DNA from: Paenibacillus rhizophilus
GTDB lineage: Bacteria > Bacillota > Bacilli > Paenibacillales > Paenibacillaceae
Direction: 5' to 3'
Length of the DNA: 64,000 bases
NCBI RefSeq assembly: GCF_003854965.1
Contig: NZ_RQPI01000003.1
Location: 62,001 to 126,000, forward strand
The notes below the pieces were generated by a model that was not told the DNA's origin, did no database searches, and saw only the letters and a list, made by a program, of their open reading frames with translations. Both the position numbers and the translations under genes were made by a program. This document shows positions 45,138-54,135 of the stretch, one piece after another; the stretch's first letter is position 1; every line of letters starts with the position of its first letter.

Positions 45138-46244
45138 TTATTCGTATACCTTAATCTCGTTGTAGAAGGTATCGCGCTCAACGGGGATTTTGCCGGCGCC
45201 CTTCACCATCCAAATCAGTTCTTCGCGTGTAAGACCTTCGGGAGTCAGCGCGCCCGCGGAATGGCTGATCCGTTCCTTAAGAATCGTTCCGTGCACGTCC
45301 GAAGCGCCGAAGCTCAGCGACACCTGGGTCAGCTGCGGCCCGATATTAATGAAGTAAGCTTTGATGTGGTCGATGTTGTCGAGCATCAGCCGGCTGACGG
45401 CGATAGTCCTGAGATCCTCGTACGCGGAATTGCGGCGCATGATGCCGGCGTTCTTGCTCTTGGGCTGCATCGACAGCGGGATGAACACCATGAAGCCGTT
45501 CGTTTCGTCCTGAAGCTCACGGATTTGCAGCATGTGCCGGACGCGGTCCTCATGGGACTCAATGGAGCCGTACAGCATGGTCGTATGGGTCCGCATGCCG
45601 AGCTTGTGCGCCTGACGGTGCACCTCCAAATATTCTTCAACATTTGCTTTGTCGACATGCATTTTTTGGCGGTATTGATCGGAAAGAATTTCCGCTCCTC
45701 CGCCCGTCAGCGTCTTAAGGCCTGCCGCCTGCAGACGTTCCAGCACTTCGCGGATGCTCAGACCGCTGATCCGGGTGAAGAAATCGATCTCCGCCGCCGT
45801 ATAAGCCTTCAATGTAACTTCCGGAAAGCGGTCATGCAGCGCCTGAAGCGAATCGACGTAGTACTGGAAAGGAACGCCCGCATTATGCCCGCCCACAATG
45901 TGGAACTCGCGCACGCCGGGGTGAATATGCTGCTCCACATAAGAGATCATTTCCTCGCCGGAGAGGGTATACGCGCCTTCTTCGCCCTCATCCTTGCGGA
46001 AATTGCAGAACGCGCAGCGCGATTCGCACACATTGGTAAAGTACAGACTCATATTTTCGATAAAATACACTTTGTTTCCGTTCTTCCGCCGGTTGACTTC
46101 GTTTGCGAGCTGGCCAATGGTCAGCAGATCACTGCTATCATATAAATAAACGCCATCCTCCAAGGTCAATCGCTCGCCGGCGTGAACTTTTTCAATAATA
46201 TCAGCCATTCTGGCATCGGTGTGGGGAGTAATAAGAGTAGACAT
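45138..46244 (-). CDS. mqnE: aminofutalosine synthase
   Basis: Radical-SAM enzyme of the futalosine route to menaquinone. Motif CESRCAFC (CxxxCxxC) within NVCESRCAFCNF, followed by HIVGGHN and AYTAAEIDF regions typical of MqnE rather than MqnC. 368 aa. It lies 38 bp upstream of the NADH dehydrogenase gene on the same strand, so menaquinone synthesis and its reduction may be cotranscribed. Confidence 0.88.
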   Translation of the reverse strand: MSTLITPHTDARMADIIEKVHAGERLTLEDGVYLYDSSDLLTIGQLANEVNRRKNGNKVYFIENMSLYFTNVCESRCAFCNFRKDEGEEGAYTLSGEEMISYVEQHIHPGVREFHIVGGHNAGVPFQYYVDSLQALHDRFPEVTLKAYTAAEIDFFTRISGLSIREVLERLQAAGLKTLTGGGAEILSDQYRQKMHVDKANVEEYLEVHRQAHKLGMRTHTTMLYGSIESHEDRVRHMLQIRELQDETNGFMVFIPLSMQPKSKNAGIMRRNSAYEDLRTIAVSRLMLDNIDHIKAYFINIGPQLTQVSLSFGASDVHGTILKERISHSAGALTPEGLTREELIWMVKGAGKIPVERDTFYNEIKVYE

Positions 46245-46626
46245 TATGATTCCTCCTAGTAAGGTTTGAGATCAGAGGCTTAGCCAGCATGGGCATAACG
46301 TTGCGGCTTACCAATAAGAAAACATCCCGCTGTTTCTCGCATAGGGAAAAACGACGCAGATGTTTTCAAGAACAACATATCGAAGCGGCAGCAATTTCAT
46401 TTTCTATGGAGTCATAGGTCGCGCGTGACAAAATTTCGAATTTTGCGTATTACTTTTTCCTATTATAAACCTCTCTTGAAGGGGGAGCAACCGCCCCAAA
46501 TTCTTCTCGTCCCTTCATCTGCGGCTTGTGGACCGGGGTGGAGTGAAGTATACTTTACTTTATATAGACAATAACTTTTGGCCGAGCTCGGCCGATACCA
46601 TAGATAATTAAAGGAGGCTGGAAACC
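46245..46626. other. gene-free stretch between mqnE and hesB-type gene
   Basis: No coding region is supported. It must hold the divergent promoters of mqnE and the HesB gene. An imperfect inverted repeat GAAAACATC (46318-46326) with GATGTTTTC (46359-46367) is present without a T-run; its role is unclear. Confidence 0.5.
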
Positions 46627-46986
46627 ATGATTTCTATCAGCGATGCGGCTGCGGAGCAGCTTAAGACCATGCGCGAATCGCAGGAGATTCCGAACATGTT
46701 CCTTCGTCTTGGCGTAAACCCCGGAGGATGCAGCGGATTTTCGTATGCGATGGGTTTTGACGACAACGAGACCGATCAGGACGTCTATATGGATGTGAAG
46801 GGCCTCAAGGTCGTCATGGAAAAAGAAAGCCTGCGTCTTCTCGAGGGCCTCGAAATCGACTTCGAGGAATCCGGCATGACCGGCGGCTTCACCATCAACA
46901 ACCCGAACGCCACCGCCACGTGTGGATGCGGGCATAGCTTCAGAACGGCGACGGATGAAGGGAAACCGAGCGAGGAGCCTTGCTGA
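46627..46986 (+). CDS. HesB/IscA-type Fe-S cluster carrier
   Basis: A-type carrier with the three conserved Cys in NPGGCSG and the C-terminal CGCGHSF. 119 aa; the C-terminal tail (DEGKPSEEPC) is an addition. GGAGG lies upstream of the ATG. Last recognisable core-chromosome gene before the cassette region. Confidence 0.9.
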   Translation: MISISDAAAEQLKTMRESQEIPNMFLRLGVNPGGCSGFSYAMGFDDNETDQDVYMDVKGLKVVMEKESLRLLEGLEIDFEESGMTGGFTINNPNATATCGCGHSFRTATDEGKPSEEPC

Positions 46987-47042
46987 GTGGTGATGTGAAT
47001 ATAGCAACCCACGGAACGTCTTTTCAGGGTTGTGGATTAAAT

Positions 47043-47092
47043 ACCTCCCAAGCTTGTGTTCATTGTAAACGCAGCTTCGGGAGGTTTTTTTA
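47043..47092 (+). terminator. terminator after the HesB-type gene
   Basis: CCTCCC(A)AAGCT... pairs with AGCTTCGGGAGG, followed by TTTTTTT. It marks the end of the core block. Confidence 0.8.
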
Positions 47093-47237
47093 TGCTTAAA
47101 GGTGGACTTGAATATGGGGAAGAGAGGCAGTCCAGTAGGATTGTCTCTTTTTTGTACCCAAAAAACCCATTTTTTTCGATTATATCCCAAGAAAATCATG
47201 GTATCATTTTACTATTAAGCCAACGGAGGTAGTTCTA

Positions 47238-47885
47238 TTGATCTATGCATTTGTAGCGTTAATAGTTATTCTGTTTTTTATTGTCAGCTTCTTGTTCTTC
47301 AGCATGCTTCAAAAACGAAAAAAATCTACTTTATCTCTTGTAGAAAACTACGATTTAAAGTCGATTACTATTGCTGATATTGACAAGATGCTAGATGGTT
47401 CAGAGTTTGAAATGTACCTATACAGACTTTTTATTGAACTTGGCTACTCAGGTGTATACAAGACTGTCGGGAGTCGTGACTTTGGAGCAGACGTAGTTTT
47501 TACAGATCGAGAGGGCATCAGAAATGTTGTCCAAGCGAAGCGGTATTCTGAAGGTAATCCAGTCGGCATCAGCGCTGTGCAAGAGGTCTTCTCTTGTATG
47601 AGATATTACCAAGCGAAGAAAGCCATTGTGATCGCTACAGCCAAGTTTACCGAACCCTGTGAGACATTGGCAGGAATTAACCATGTAAAGCTGCTAGATC
47701 GAGCGGACTTGATTAATATTATTGAAGCTTATAAAAAGGATAACGTCAGAGCGGCACAAGATATTATTGAATCGGAACCGAGAATGATTTTGGAATCGTG
47801 GAGTGAGGCGAGCAATCCGGTACTGCGTGAGGTTCGGAAGGATTATAAGGCGGAGAAGTATGTGAAGAAGGTGATGGGGAAGTGA
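47238..47885 (+). CDS. membrane-anchored Mrr-like restriction endonuclease
   Basis: 215 aa: one N-terminal TM helix (residues 2-24), then an Mrr_cat PD-(D/E)XK nuclease domain (about 50-160) with an FE-led helix (GSEFEMYLYRLF), catalytic Asp in DFGADVV and QAK in VVQAKRY. Such TM-Mrr proteins are found in defence-rich regions; target unknown. Start TTG 47238 with GGAGG. It is the first gene in AT-rich DNA and has no palindromic site after it, so it may flank the array rather than be a cassette. Confidence 0.75.
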   Translation: MIYAFVALIVILFFIVSFLFFSMLQKRKKSTLSLVENYDLKSITIADIDKMLDGSEFEMYLYRLFIELGYSGVYKTVGSRDFGADVVFTDREGIRNVVQAKRYSEGNPVGISAVQEVFSCMRYYQAKKAIVIATAKFTEPCETLAGINHVKLLDRADLINIIEAYKKDNVRAAQDIIESEPRMILESWSEASNPVLREVRKDYKAEKYVKKVMGK

Positions 47886-47938
47886 TTTTGATAGGGGAAT
47901 TGTAAATTTCAAGAAGTAAGAGAAAGGATGAAAGATTA

Positions 47939-48862
47939 ATGCCATTTGATATTGAAAGCAAATTTGTTATTGCGGTAGCCTCAAGTGCATTATTTGATCT
48001 TACCGAGTCCGACCATGTATTCAGAGAACATGGACAAGAAGTATACCGAGAGTATCAGAGAGAACAAGAGAATGAAATATTAACACCAGGTGTTGCTTAC
48101 CCACTTATAAAAAGATTGTTAAGCATCAATACCCCCCAAGATCAAATAGTCGAGGTTATTTTGCTCTCAAGAAATGATCCTGATACTGGTTTGAGGGTTT
48201 TTAAGTCTATTGAAAAATACGGATTAACAATCAGTAGAGCTGTTTTTGTCACTGGAAGTAATCCTTTTAAGTACATGACTGCTTTTAATGCATCTCTATT
48301 TTTATCCGGAAATCCAGATGACGTTAAAGAAGCAGTTGAACATGGATATCCTGCAGGATGTATTTATCCTTCTGATTATGTTGATAACGAAGAGGATAAT
48401 GAGATACGTTTAGCATTTGATTTCGATGGTGTCATTGCTGATGATTCCGCAGAATCTATTTTTCAAGGTGGCGCTTTAGATAGTTTCCATTCTCATGAGA
48501 AAGAGTTCGCAAGTCAACCCTTGCCAGCTGGGCCTTTGTTAAGATTCTTCACTGAAATATCTAAGCTACAACAAAGAGAAATCTTAAAGAATCAAAATGA
48601 CCCTGATTATAAACCTAGAATTCGAATAGCAATTGCTACTGCTAGAAATGCCCCTGCGCATGAAAGAGTGATTACTACACTTAGAAAACTTGATATTAGA
48701 GTCGACGAAGCTTTTTTTCTCGGAGGAATTGAGAAAATAAGAGTGTTGAGTGTTTTTATGCCACATATATTCTTTGATGATCAAGTTGGTCATATTGAGG
48801 GAGTTGCCAGAACATTTCCTTCTGTTCATGTCCCATTTGGAGATGTTAACAAGAGAAAATAA
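47939..48862 (+). CDS. cytosolic 5'-nucleotidase (NT5C1-like) family protein
   Basis: 307 aa, HAD fold. Conserved features of the 5'-nucleotidase family are LFLSGNPDDVKEA, the nucleophile motif FDFDGVIADD (about residue 160), and the late acidic motif IFFDDQ. It probably dephosphorylates nucleoside monophosphates; as an accessory gene it could deplete nucleotides in defence, which is inference. No GTTATAA partner of the attC1 R'' was found upstream, so the left cassette boundary is unknown. Confidence 0.75.
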   Translation: MPFDIESKFVIAVASSALFDLTESDHVFREHGQEVYREYQREQENEILTPGVAYPLIKRLLSINTPQDQIVEVILLSRNDPDTGLRVFKSIEKYGLTISRAVFVTGSNPFKYMTAFNASLFLSGNPDDVKEAVEHGYPAGCIYPSDYVDNEEDNEIRLAFDFDGVIADDSAESIFQGGALDSFHSHEKEFASQPLPAGPLLRFFTEISKLQQREILKNQNDPDYKPRIRIAIATARNAPAHERVITTLRKLDIRVDEAFFLGGIEKIRVLSVFMPHIFFDDQVGHIEGVARTFPSVHVPFGDVNKRK

Positions 48863-48904
48863 TACATAAAAGATTTGAATGTAGTGCTAGAAAGCGGGGA
48901 CACC

Positions 48905-49065
48905 TTATAACTTAGCATTCACGCGGCGGAGCCTAACAGCCCCTTGGTCTGCAGAAGCTAGAGGCGAAGAGGTTACGGCAGCAGATAACCCTGTGAGGCT
49001 AAGTCATCGACCCAGCAGCTGCGCTACCTAAGCCTTTCGGGTTCGTGAATGAGGAAACGTAATAC
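48905..49065. repeat. attC site 1
   Basis: R'' TTATAAC (48905-48911), inner GCATTCACG / CGTGAATG pair, degenerate R' GTAATAC (49059-49065). Interior has GTCTGCAG...GCAGATAACCC and GAGGCTAAGTC...CCTAAGCCTTTC arms. 161 bp. The decayed R' probably lowers recombination with cassette 2. Confidence 0.75.
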
Positions 49066-49107
49066 GTAATTACTGTAATTAATAATATTAAGGACGGTCA
49101 TTCAGAG

Positions 49108-49662
49108 ATGAATATGAAAACAACTGGAGTAATTATATTTCCTTTATTTAGTGAGTATGAATTATCAGTTGCATTATCTGTTCTAAAGCAAGGAAATCAC
49201 CCTATAACTACAATAGGAATAACATCTGATCCTATTATCGGTGAGTCAGATTTGAAGGTCATTACTGATAGTACAATCTATAATGTTGATATTGATTCTT
49301 TAGATAGTATTTTGCTTCCTGGTTGTATGGATATTACAACTCTTTATGATAATAATGACTTAATAGATTTTATTAGAAGATGTGCTGACTATAATAAAGA
49401 ATTAATTATTGCATCAATTTCAAGTTCGTCATATTTATTGGCACGAGCAGGACTATTAGAGGAACGAAAGTATACCATTGGAATGTATGAAGAAGATCGA
49501 AATCAAACAGGAATATTTAATAAAAAGAATTATTGCCATGACTTAGTAGTACAAGATGGGAATGTTTTGACTGCACGAGGAAGAGGATTCATTGAATTTG
49601 GAAATAGACTTGGACAATTATTGAAATTAGATTTTGATCTCAATTGGTATTTAGGGGATTAA
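49108..49662 (+). CDS. DJ-1/PfpI-like protein, nucleophile Cys replaced
   Basis: 184 aa. The fold pattern of DJ-1/PfpI glutamine-amidotransferase-like proteins is clear (GVIIFPLFSEYEL start; strand-turn SILLPGCMD; elbow region IIASISSSSYLLARAGLL; tail NVLTARG). At the nucleophile elbow, where the family has a Cys before a His (AxCHG), there is SISSSS, so the usual catalytic Cys is absent. It might be a non-catalytic or sensor member. Cassette 2, single gene, about 50 bp after the cassette start. Confidence 0.7.
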   Translation: MNMKTTGVIIFPLFSEYELSVALSVLKQGNHPITTIGITSDPIIGESDLKVITDSTIYNVDIDSLDSILLPGCMDITTLYDNNDLIDFIRRCADYNKELIIASISSSSYLLARAGLLEERKYTIGMYEEDRNQTGIFNKKNYCHDLVVQDGNVLTARGRGFIEFGNRLGQLLKLDFDLNWYLGD

Positions 49663-49697
49663 TAATTTTATTGTATTTCAAAGATAACAGTAACTAC

Positions 49698-49859
49698 GCA
49701 TAACACCGTATTCATGATGCTTCGCTGACGCTCCTTGGTCTGCCCGAGGCATTTCGAGGAACTGAGATCAGGTAGACAATCCTGCAAGGCTAAGTCTGAC
49801 GACCCGTTCGCTGGCGCTCTCTTAAGCCTCTCGGATTCGTGAATACCAGAACGTTATCC
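49698..49859. repeat. attC site 2
   Basis: R'' GCATAAC (49698-49704), GTATTCATG / CGTGAATAC pair, R' GTTATCC (49853-49859). 162 bp. GTCTGCC...GGTAGAC arm and AGGCTAAGTC...CTTAAGCCT arm. Confidence 0.85.
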
Positions 49860-49879
49860 CCAAAATAAGGAGAAAACTT

Positions 49880-50995
49880 ATGATCGAAGTTTATTTAGAT
49901 ATTAACAAAGCCACAAAGATAAAAATTAACAATATTTTGAATGATTATCTTGATTTGTATATGGACTTCTTCATAAATTTAGGTCCTGAAGAAGCCTTCT
50001 CCCCTTTTTTTTCACACAGTATCTGGTTAGAAAATAAAGAGAGATGTATACAGATTATGATTGAGCTTGACGCTTGGACCAGTGATGATTTCATGCATAC
50101 GTTGAGCCCATTACATGAGTATGCATTATACCAGTTGCTACGTATGGCAGAAGAAAGAAATGAAGAAGCTGGATTAGTAACTGACAAATATTATTTTGAG
50201 AGCGAAGATGTATCAGACGATGATTATATGTTAAATAATTTGCAAAATATAGCTATTTACTACGAAATACTATTTCAAGATCATGATTTTTTAAATATTC
50301 CTGAATATTTTGAATACTATACGTTAGATCCTTATAACTTTGAAAATAATGCAAACATAAATTTAGATGACTATGTTAATTTAATGCCTAACGATATAAA
50401 GAATAAATATAATAGTATTAAGGAGCGCACTTCATCTAAAAATATCACTATAAAAAAACACAATAGAGGGATCAATGATGTAGGAGACTTTTTGTATCAT
50501 ATTGATAACATCATGGATTATTTTCAGCATTCAATAACAATGAGAAGCGCCTATAAATTACTCTGGAATGATAATAAGATCCCTAGGAAAGAAAATAGTG
50601 CACAGCAATTACTAGAAATTGTCGTTAGAAGTTATTGTTTTACAAATAATATAGATATAACCCCAGAAGCTGAGACAGGAAGAGGGCCTGTTGACTTTAA
50701 GTTCTCGTATGGACATCAATTTAAGGCGATTGCTGAGGTTAAACTAGGAACTAATAACCTAATACACGGGCTTGAAGGTCAAACAGTACAGTATATGTTA
50801 TCGGAGAAAGTTGAGAATGCATACTTTATAGTAATAATCCTTAACGAGAAGGAATTAAGGAAAGTAAATAAAGTAATGGAGGCTGCAGAGCGAATAAAAG
50901 AGCAGCATAAATTAAATATAAAACCTATCATAATAGATGCAAGACTTGACAAATTATCCGCTTCAAGAGTTTTGATTGATAGTTCAATGAAGTAA
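49880..50995 (+). CDS. PD-(D/E)XK nuclease domain protein
   Basis: 371 aa. The C-terminal ~150 residues form a PD-(D/E)XK nuclease core: Glu in QLLEIVVRSYC, Asp in GRGPVDFKF, and ExK in AEVKLG, followed by a Gln-containing helix (GLEGQTVQYM). The N-terminal ~200 residues are acidic and helical with no domain I recognise. Probably a defence or restriction-like nuclease; target unknown. AAGGAG precedes the ATG, which is only about 27 bp after the cassette start. Cassette 3. Confidence 0.7.
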   Translation: MIEVYLDINKATKIKINNILNDYLDLYMDFFINLGPEEAFSPFFSHSIWLENKERCIQIMIELDAWTSDDFMHTLSPLHEYALYQLLRMAEERNEEAGLVTDKYYFESEDVSDDDYMLNNLQNIAIYYEILFQDHDFLNIPEYFEYYTLDPYNFENNANINLDDYVNLMPNDIKNKYNSIKERTSSKNITIKKHNRGINDVGDFLYHIDNIMDYFQHSITMRSAYKLLWNDNKIPRKENSAQQLLEIVVRSYCFTNNIDITPEAETGRGPVDFKFSYGHQFKAIAEVKLGTNNLIHGLEGQTVQYMLSEKVENAYFIVIILNEKELRKVNKVMEAAERIKEQHKLNIKPIIIDARLDKLSASRVLIDSSMK

Positions 50996-51003
50996 GGGGC
51001 ATC

Positions 51004-51164
51004 AGATAACAATGCATTCACGCTGCGGGCCCTGACGGACCCTTGGTCTGCAGAAGATAAGGCGAGGAAGTTATGGCTGCAGACAACCCTGCGAGGCTAA
51101 GTCTTCGACCCGGCAGCTGTGCTGCCTTAAGCCTCTCGGGATCGTGAATGCGGAAACGTTAGAT
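51004..51164. repeat. attC site 3
   Basis: R'' AGATAAC (51004-51010), GCATTCACG / CGTGAATGC, R' GTTAGAT (51158-51164). The cassette 3 start GTTATCC is one base from the complement of R''. 161 bp. Confidence 0.88.
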
Positions 51165-51194
51165 GAAATCGTGGAAAGAACGGAGGTAATAAAA

Positions 51195-51827
51195 TTGAAG
51201 CATCTTATTATAAGCTTTTTTCAGGATTTCGGTGTAGCAATACAAACACTAACTTCACTAATACTACTAATTGTTACAATTGTTTATGTGATTGCAACAT
51301 TTAAAATGATACATGCAACACAAAAAACATTTTTAAAACCAGTGCTGATTGAAACTGATGATGAATTAAAAATCACAGTTAAAAATTATGGTCTTGGTAC
51401 TGCAATTAATATTAAGTTGTATATTGAAAGTCGGACCATTGATGAGGATTTGATTGCTAAGGGTTACTTATTTGATTACATTTTCGAACTATTTAAAGAG
51501 CATTATTTGTTAATGGAAACAGAGAATTTCGAAGTTGAACCCAATAAATCAATAGATTTTAGAATACCTACAAATTTTAAGATTGGTGACAAGTTGGTAT
51601 TGTACTGGGAATCAATATCTGGTGAGAAATCAATAATAAGGTATCAGACAGTTCTGCCAGTCGTAGGTAAGATAAAAATAAATGAATATAAGAGGATTAA
51701 AGTAAAGAGCCTAAGAAATTTCTTTTTAAATCCTATTCAATTTGTCACAAGAATTATTGAAAGTACATCTTTTTATTCTCCGTATGAGGACTATATGAAG
51801 GAAAGAGAAAAAGAAAATAGGAAATAG
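51195..51827 (+). CDS. single-TM hypothetical protein with beta-rich domain
   Basis: 210 aa. One N-terminal TM helix (about residues 12-35), then a beta-rich domain with LKITVKNYGLGTAINIKLYI, reminiscent of CARDB-like modules, then a basic tail. TTG 51195 with GGAGG (51183-51187) is the best start; the in-frame ATG at 51144 lies inside the attC site. Function not recognised. Cassette 4. Confidence 0.65.
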   Translation: MKHLIISFFQDFGVAIQTLTSLILLIVTIVYVIATFKMIHATQKTFLKPVLIETDDELKITVKNYGLGTAINIKLYIESRTIDEDLIAKGYLFDYIFELFKEHYLLMETENFEVEPNKSIDFRIPTNFKIGDKLVLYWESISGEKSIIRYQTVLPVVGKIKINEYKRIKVKSLRNFFLNPIQFVTRIIESTSFYSPYEDYMKEREKENRK

Positions 51828-51861
51828 CTATTATAGTAATCTCAAAGAAGTCCACAACTTC

Positions 51862-52005
51862 ATCTAACAAAGTGTTCACGCATCGGGCATCCGCCCTCGG
51901 TCTGCAGAAGTAGATTCGGAGAAGTATAAGCAGCAGACACATTCATTCCCCTAAGATAAGAGCTATCTAAGGGGAATGAACGTCGTGAACACAGAAACGT
52001 TAGCT
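51862..52005. repeat. attC site 4 (variant interior)
   Basis: R'' ATCTAAC (51862-51868) is the exact complement of cassette 4's own start GTTAGAT; R' GTTAGCT (51999-52005). The distal arm is a perfect hairpin ATTCCCCTAAGATA / TATCTAAGGGGAAT instead of the GAGGCTAAG arm; attC 11 shares it. 144 bp. Confidence 0.9.
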
Positions 52006-52048
52006 GAAATTGCTGCAAAATTTTTATTAAGATCTAGGAGCGTATGAC

Positions 52049-52423
52049 ATGCGTAAATTAATGATTTTTATACTTTTTTTATTGGTATTGGCGGGGTGTA
52101 ATTTAAATCAAGGACCAAATAATACAACTAGAAATCCAACTGCAGAAGAAGTATTAAGGATGGATCGAAATGCAAATATATTCATGTATAAGAACACAAT
52201 TTATAATGCAGGGATCGATTGGGTCAATAAATTAGAACTCTCTAAAGATAAAGAAATAACAGAGATTATTGAACTAAGGGAAGATGGCAAAGAATTCAAG
52301 GATGGAACCGCAAACAAACTAGTAGTAGGAACTAAGATATTTAGTGTAAAAGAGCGAAATGACATACTAATAGCAGAAACTAAAGATGGAGATATTAGAT
52401 TCTATAAATTAGTTGAAGGATAG
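52049..52423 (+). CDS. small lipoprotein, hypothetical
   Basis: 124 aa. Lipobox LVLAGC (Cys about residue 17) after a hydrophobic signal, then a polar linker and a soluble domain of unknown type (DGKEFKDGTANKLVVGTKIF). Probably anchored on the outer face of the membrane. AGGAGC precedes the ATG. Cassette 5. Confidence 0.7.
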   Translation: MRKLMIFILFLLVLAGCNLNQGPNNTTRNPTAEEVLRMDRNANIFMYKNTIYNAGIDWVNKLELSKDKEITEIIELREDGKEFKDGTANKLVVGTKIFSVKERNDILIAETKDGDIRFYKLVEG

Positions 52424-52458
52424 TAGTGTGAGTCTCTTTCGAAGAGGGCAGCAACATC

Positions 52459-52615
52459 AGCTAACACAGCATTCACGCTGCGGCCATTCGGCCTTGGTCT
52501 GCCCGGGGCATTTCGAAGAGGTGGATCAGGCAGACAATTCTGCGAGGCTAAGTCTGACGACCCGTTCGCTGGCTCACTTAAGCCTCTCGGATTCGTGAAT
52601 GCAATAACGTTATCT
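52459..52615. repeat. attC site 5
   Basis: R'' AGCTAAC (52459-52465) is the exact complement of cassette 5's start GTTAGCT; GCATTCACG / CGTGAATGC; R' GTTATCT (52609-52615). Unpaired ACA / AATAAC separates R and L boxes, as the unpaired central spacer of attC sites. 157 bp. Confidence 0.9.
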
Positions 52616-52671
52616 GAAATCATTGCATAAGAAAAGACTATTTAAAACTAAAGAGATATAGGAGGATCATC

Positions 52672-53007
52672 GTGGCATTTGATGTTTTTACGAAGAAAAG
52701 GCTTGCAAAAATTCTTGATAACTACATAGAAAGAAAAATCCCTTTACATTTCAAAGAGGAATTCAAAATTCTATATAAATTCAGAGGAAATACAATCACA
52801 CTTACACAAGAAAGACCATCATATAGGCCAGGACAAAGAGTTGAACTGCCTATTGCACAATTTAGGCAAGAAGAAAACAAATGGAAGATCTATTGGAAGG
52901 ATAGTAAGGACAAATGGCATCACGTAGAAGATATCAAACCAATAGAAGACTTTGAAAAGCAACTCACTATGATTGATAAAGACGAGTATGGATATTTTTG
53001 GTTGTAG
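52672..53007 (+). CDS. DUF3024 family protein
   Basis: 111 aa matching DUF3024: helical start, then FKILYKFRGNTITLTQERP, PIAQFRQ, and WKIYWKDSKDKWHHV. Small soluble protein of unknown role. Start GTG 52672 with AGGAGG. Cassette 6. Confidence 0.75.
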   Translation: MAFDVFTKKRLAKILDNYIERKIPLHFKEEFKILYKFRGNTITLTQERPSYRPGQRVELPIAQFRQEENKWKIYWKDSKDKWHHVEDIKPIEDFEKQLTMIDKDEYGYFWL

Positions 53008-53028
53008 TTCAGGTAAGGCAATGACATC

Positions 53029-53131
53029 AGTTAACAATGTATTCACGCTGCGGGCCATTCGGCCCTGGGTCTGCCAGAAGATAGAAACAGGCAGGCAACC
53101 CTACGGGTTCGTGAATACGAGGACGTTATAA
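53029..53131. repeat. attC site 6 (short form)
   Basis: R'' AGTTAAC (53029-53035), GTATTCACG / CGTGAATAC, R' GTTATAA (53125-53131), only 103 bp. The interior keeps three small hairpins: GGGCC...GGCCC, GTCTGCC...GGCAGGC and AACCC-TAC-GGGTT. The long GAGGCT arm is missing. Confidence 0.85.
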
Positions 53132-53176
53132 GAAATTACCAGCAAATCATTAAATACAGAAGGGAAATCTTATCTT

Positions 53177-53935
53177 ATGAAAAGATACATCACATTAGCT
53201 ATTTCATTTTTTATTTTCTTAATAGTTCTTGGAGCAATCGATTACTTTGTTTCTGATGATTCATTTTTACAAGACTATGTAAGAGGAACATTCACGGAGA
53301 CTTTGGGGATTATTGTTACTTTGATTTTTGTACAATTGATATTTTCCCGTCATGAAGATGGTGAAAACAAGAGGCATGAAGCACAAGCTATTACTCGTGC
53401 TGCAAAAGTATTAAATATCTATATAGCCGATTACAAAAAATATGCTTATCAAGTTGTTACTCCCCTTGATAAGAGAGAAGGACAAATTAAAGAAGAGATT
53501 CCAGAGGATTTTTTGTTTAGCGACATGCAAGATCTCTTTGTAAGATCTTTATACATCTTTGATGATGAAAAACCAGTAGTCCTTAAATGTCTTGAGGCAC
53601 AGGAGAAAATCAGAAAAACAATTGAGAACTCACTCTTTAACATTGACTTCAAAAACTTCCCTGAAATCTCTAATTTATTAGTTCAATACATTGATTTTGT
53701 TGGAGGATTCAATATATATGATGCTATTTTTCAAGATAGTAAGACGAGTATGGGAGATCAGACTACGAAGGAATTTATTGCACAGAGACTAATAAAGGTA
53801 CATCAAGGAGAAGTAATGTACCTTCAGAGTAATATAATAAATACATATATAGCTCTATATCATTTACTAAACTACCATAGAAAGTTTTTTAATGATTATG
53901 AAGACGAAATGAAATACTTGCAAGATTTTGTGTAA
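53177..53935 (+). CDS. two-TM hypothetical protein
   Basis: 252 aa. Two TM helices (about residues 5-24 and 40-60) followed by a helical cytoplasmic domain of about 190 residues. There is no recognised motif. The two-TM plus soluble effector-like layout recurs in this array (58164, 51195). Cassette 7. Confidence 0.6.
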   Translation: MKRYITLAISFFIFLIVLGAIDYFVSDDSFLQDYVRGTFTETLGIIVTLIFVQLIFSRHEDGENKRHEAQAITRAAKVLNIYIADYKKYAYQVVTPLDKREGQIKEEIPEDFLFSDMQDLFVRSLYIFDDEKPVVLKCLEAQEKIRKTIENSLFNIDFKNFPEISNLLVQYIDFVGGFNIYDAIFQDSKTSMGDQTTKEFIAQRLIKVHQGEVMYLQSNIINTYIALYHLLNYHRKFFNDYEDEMKYLQDFV

Positions 53936-54135
53936 GTAACACTGTGATGGCTGGTAACATCCTATAACACCATATTCACGCAGCGGGCCATTCGGCCCTC
54001 GGTCCGGCAGAAGCTCGATGAGATTCGAAGAGGAATTTCAGTTGCAGGGAAGTAGACTCAGCCGGACACATTCATACCGACTAAGCGCATCGCGCCCGGC
54101 CACATTCGTCGCCTTAAGTCGGTGGGACGTCGTGA

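Noticed and set aside
45054..46145. Plus-strand open frame opposite mqnE
   Set aside because: Shadow of a clearly conserved radical-SAM gene; no domain or start signal.
46318..46367. Terminator between mqnE and the HesB gene
   Set aside because: The inverted repeat has a long loop and no T-run, and lies upstream of both genes.
51144..51194. N-terminal extension of the cassette 4 protein from ATG 51144
   Set aside because: The extension lies inside the attC site and R' box; TTG 51195 has a good ribosome site at correct spacing.
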